DNA from: Flavobacterium haoranii
GTDB lineage: Bacteria; Bacteroidota; Bacteroidia; Flavobacteriales; Flavobacteriaceae
DNA: 64,000 nucleotides
Reading direction: 5' to 3'
Assembly (NCBI RefSeq): GCF_009363055.1
Contig: NZ_CP045292.1
Location: 2,046,001-2,110,000 of the forward strand
Made by a program: the position numbers and the translations under genes. Shown piece after piece: positions 63,554 to 64,000 of this stretch (position 1 is its first letter; each line of letters begins with the position of its first letter). The notes beneath the pieces were generated by a model, which was not told the DNA's origin, made no database searches, and worked only from the letters and a program-made list of their open reading frames with translations.

Positions 63554-64000
63554 TTGAAAACTATACGAATAGGTACTCGCGATAGCGAACTAGCACTTTG
63601 GCAAGCAACAACCGTTGAGAAAAAATTAAACGATTTAGGCTATAAAACTGAAATAATTGCAGTAAAATCAACAGGCGATTTAATTTTAGACAAACCTTTA
63701 TATGAATTAGGAATCACTGGCATTTTTACTAAAACATTAGATATTGCCATGATTAAAGGAGAAATCGACATTGCGGTTCATTCCATGAAAGATGTCCCTA
63801 CACTACTTCCAAAAGGAATAAAACAAACAGCAGTTTTAGAACGAGCAAATGTCTTTGATATTTTAGTTCATAAAGGAAATGTAGATTTTTTAAACACCGA
63901 AGGAACTATAGCAACTGGAAGTTTAAGAAGAAAAGCGCAGTGGTTACACAAATTTCCAAATCATATAGTTGAAGATTTAAGAGGAAATGTGAATACTCGA
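63554..64000 (+). CDS. hemC: Porphobilinogen deaminase (hydroxymethylbilane synthase), partial
   Basis: The first 149 residues run off the right edge. The frame starts at TTG 63554, 4 bases after hemA, giving (M)-K-T-I-R-I-G-T-R-D-S-E-L-A-L-W-Q-A; no ATG is available nearby, so TTG is the likely start. Seen motifs are K-S-T-G-D-L-I-L-D-K-P-L (with the catalytic Asp of G-D), A-V-H-S-M-K-D-V-P-T and A-T-G-S-L-R-R-K-A-Q, which bind the pyrrole chain. The Cys that carries the dipyrromethane cofactor lies in the missing C-terminal part. Confidence 0.95.
   Translation, partial: MKTIRIGTRDSELALWQATTVEKKLNDLGYKTEIIAVKSTGDLILDKPLYELGITGIFTKTLDIAMIKGEIDIAVHSMKDVPTLLPKGIKQTAVLERANVFDILVHKGNVDFLNTEGTIATGSLRRKAQWLHKFPNHIVEDLRGNVNTR

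Overview
The window is low-GC bacterial DNA from a member of the Bacteroidota, almost certainly a Flavobacteriaceae (Flavobacterium-like). The reasons are: atpD and atpC standing apart from the rest of the ATP synthase genes; two secreted proteins with type IX secretion (T9SS) C-terminal sorting domains; a DUF4270 lipoprotein beside glmS; a TonB receptor with a carboxypeptidase-like N-terminal domain; and upstream regions carrying the Bacteroidota -7 box TAnnTTTG, several with a TTG/TTTG element 19-22 bases before it. No phage, insertion sequence, rRNA or CRISPR array was seen. Most of the window is ordinary chromosomal housekeeping.

Layout. 1-9.8 kb: end of a MocR/aminotransferase-like gene, atpC-atpD, an interrupted ammonium transporter, a Tas-like aldo/keto reductase, and a minus-strand run panC-panD-flippase-esterase-radA. 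9.9-14.5 kb: a degenerate starch-synthase-like protein, DUF4270 lipoprotein and glmS, then two identical tRNA-Asn genes. 14.5-25.4 kb: rseP, an M1 peptidase with a T9SS tail, serS, a broken TPR gene, DUF4286, rsmA-mgtE, a 2-hydroxyacid dehydrogenase, a VOC protein and a TM2 protein. 25.4-35.9 kb: small secreted protein, short SSB, four-helix-bundle (IVS-type) gene, GNAT-nitrilase fusion, small genes separated by dispersed repeats, M13 peptidase, and a 1126-residue T9SS cargo protein. 35.9-43.8 kb: a metal locus (SCO1, feoA, feoB, barrel-like protein, FeoB-associated Cys-rich peptide, ZIP transporter, DtxR/MntR regulator, TonB receptor). 43.9-49.2 kb: bacilliredoxin, Cys-rich lipoprotein, plsC, acyl-ACP desaturase, HD hydrolase, PhoD. 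49.3-56.1 kb, minus strand: hemH, MATE, hemJ, NtrY-like kinase, crotonase, unknown secreted protein. 56.3-61.2 kb: six related secreted proteins. 61.2-64 kb: AraC-family regulator, hemA and the start of hemC.

The most interesting locus is 56.3-61.2 kb. Six secreted proteins of about 245-275 residues fall into three types (A, B, C) that repeat in the same order, A-B-C-A'-B'-C', between hemH and the AraC-hemA-hemC block. All share a mature N-terminus of the VGIGT..P....LH..G kind, an I/V-R-V/I-E-G/S-L segment, a central strand around E-I-x-Y-S-L-S, and a final P-G-T-H/Y-T...strand. A three-gene module therefore appears to have been duplicated as a unit, which suggests a hetero-oligomeric extracellular assembly. 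The fold (jelly-roll/C1q- or tail-fibre-like) and function are inference.

Six single-base deletions, all in A/T homopolymers of 5-7 bases, break or shift panC, the TPR gene (twice), hemJ, the MATE gene and type-B gene 1. The ammonium transporter carries an in-frame TAA instead of the expected CAA. The uniform homopolymer pattern looks more like consensus sequencing error than gene decay, so the product models below describe the repaired proteins.
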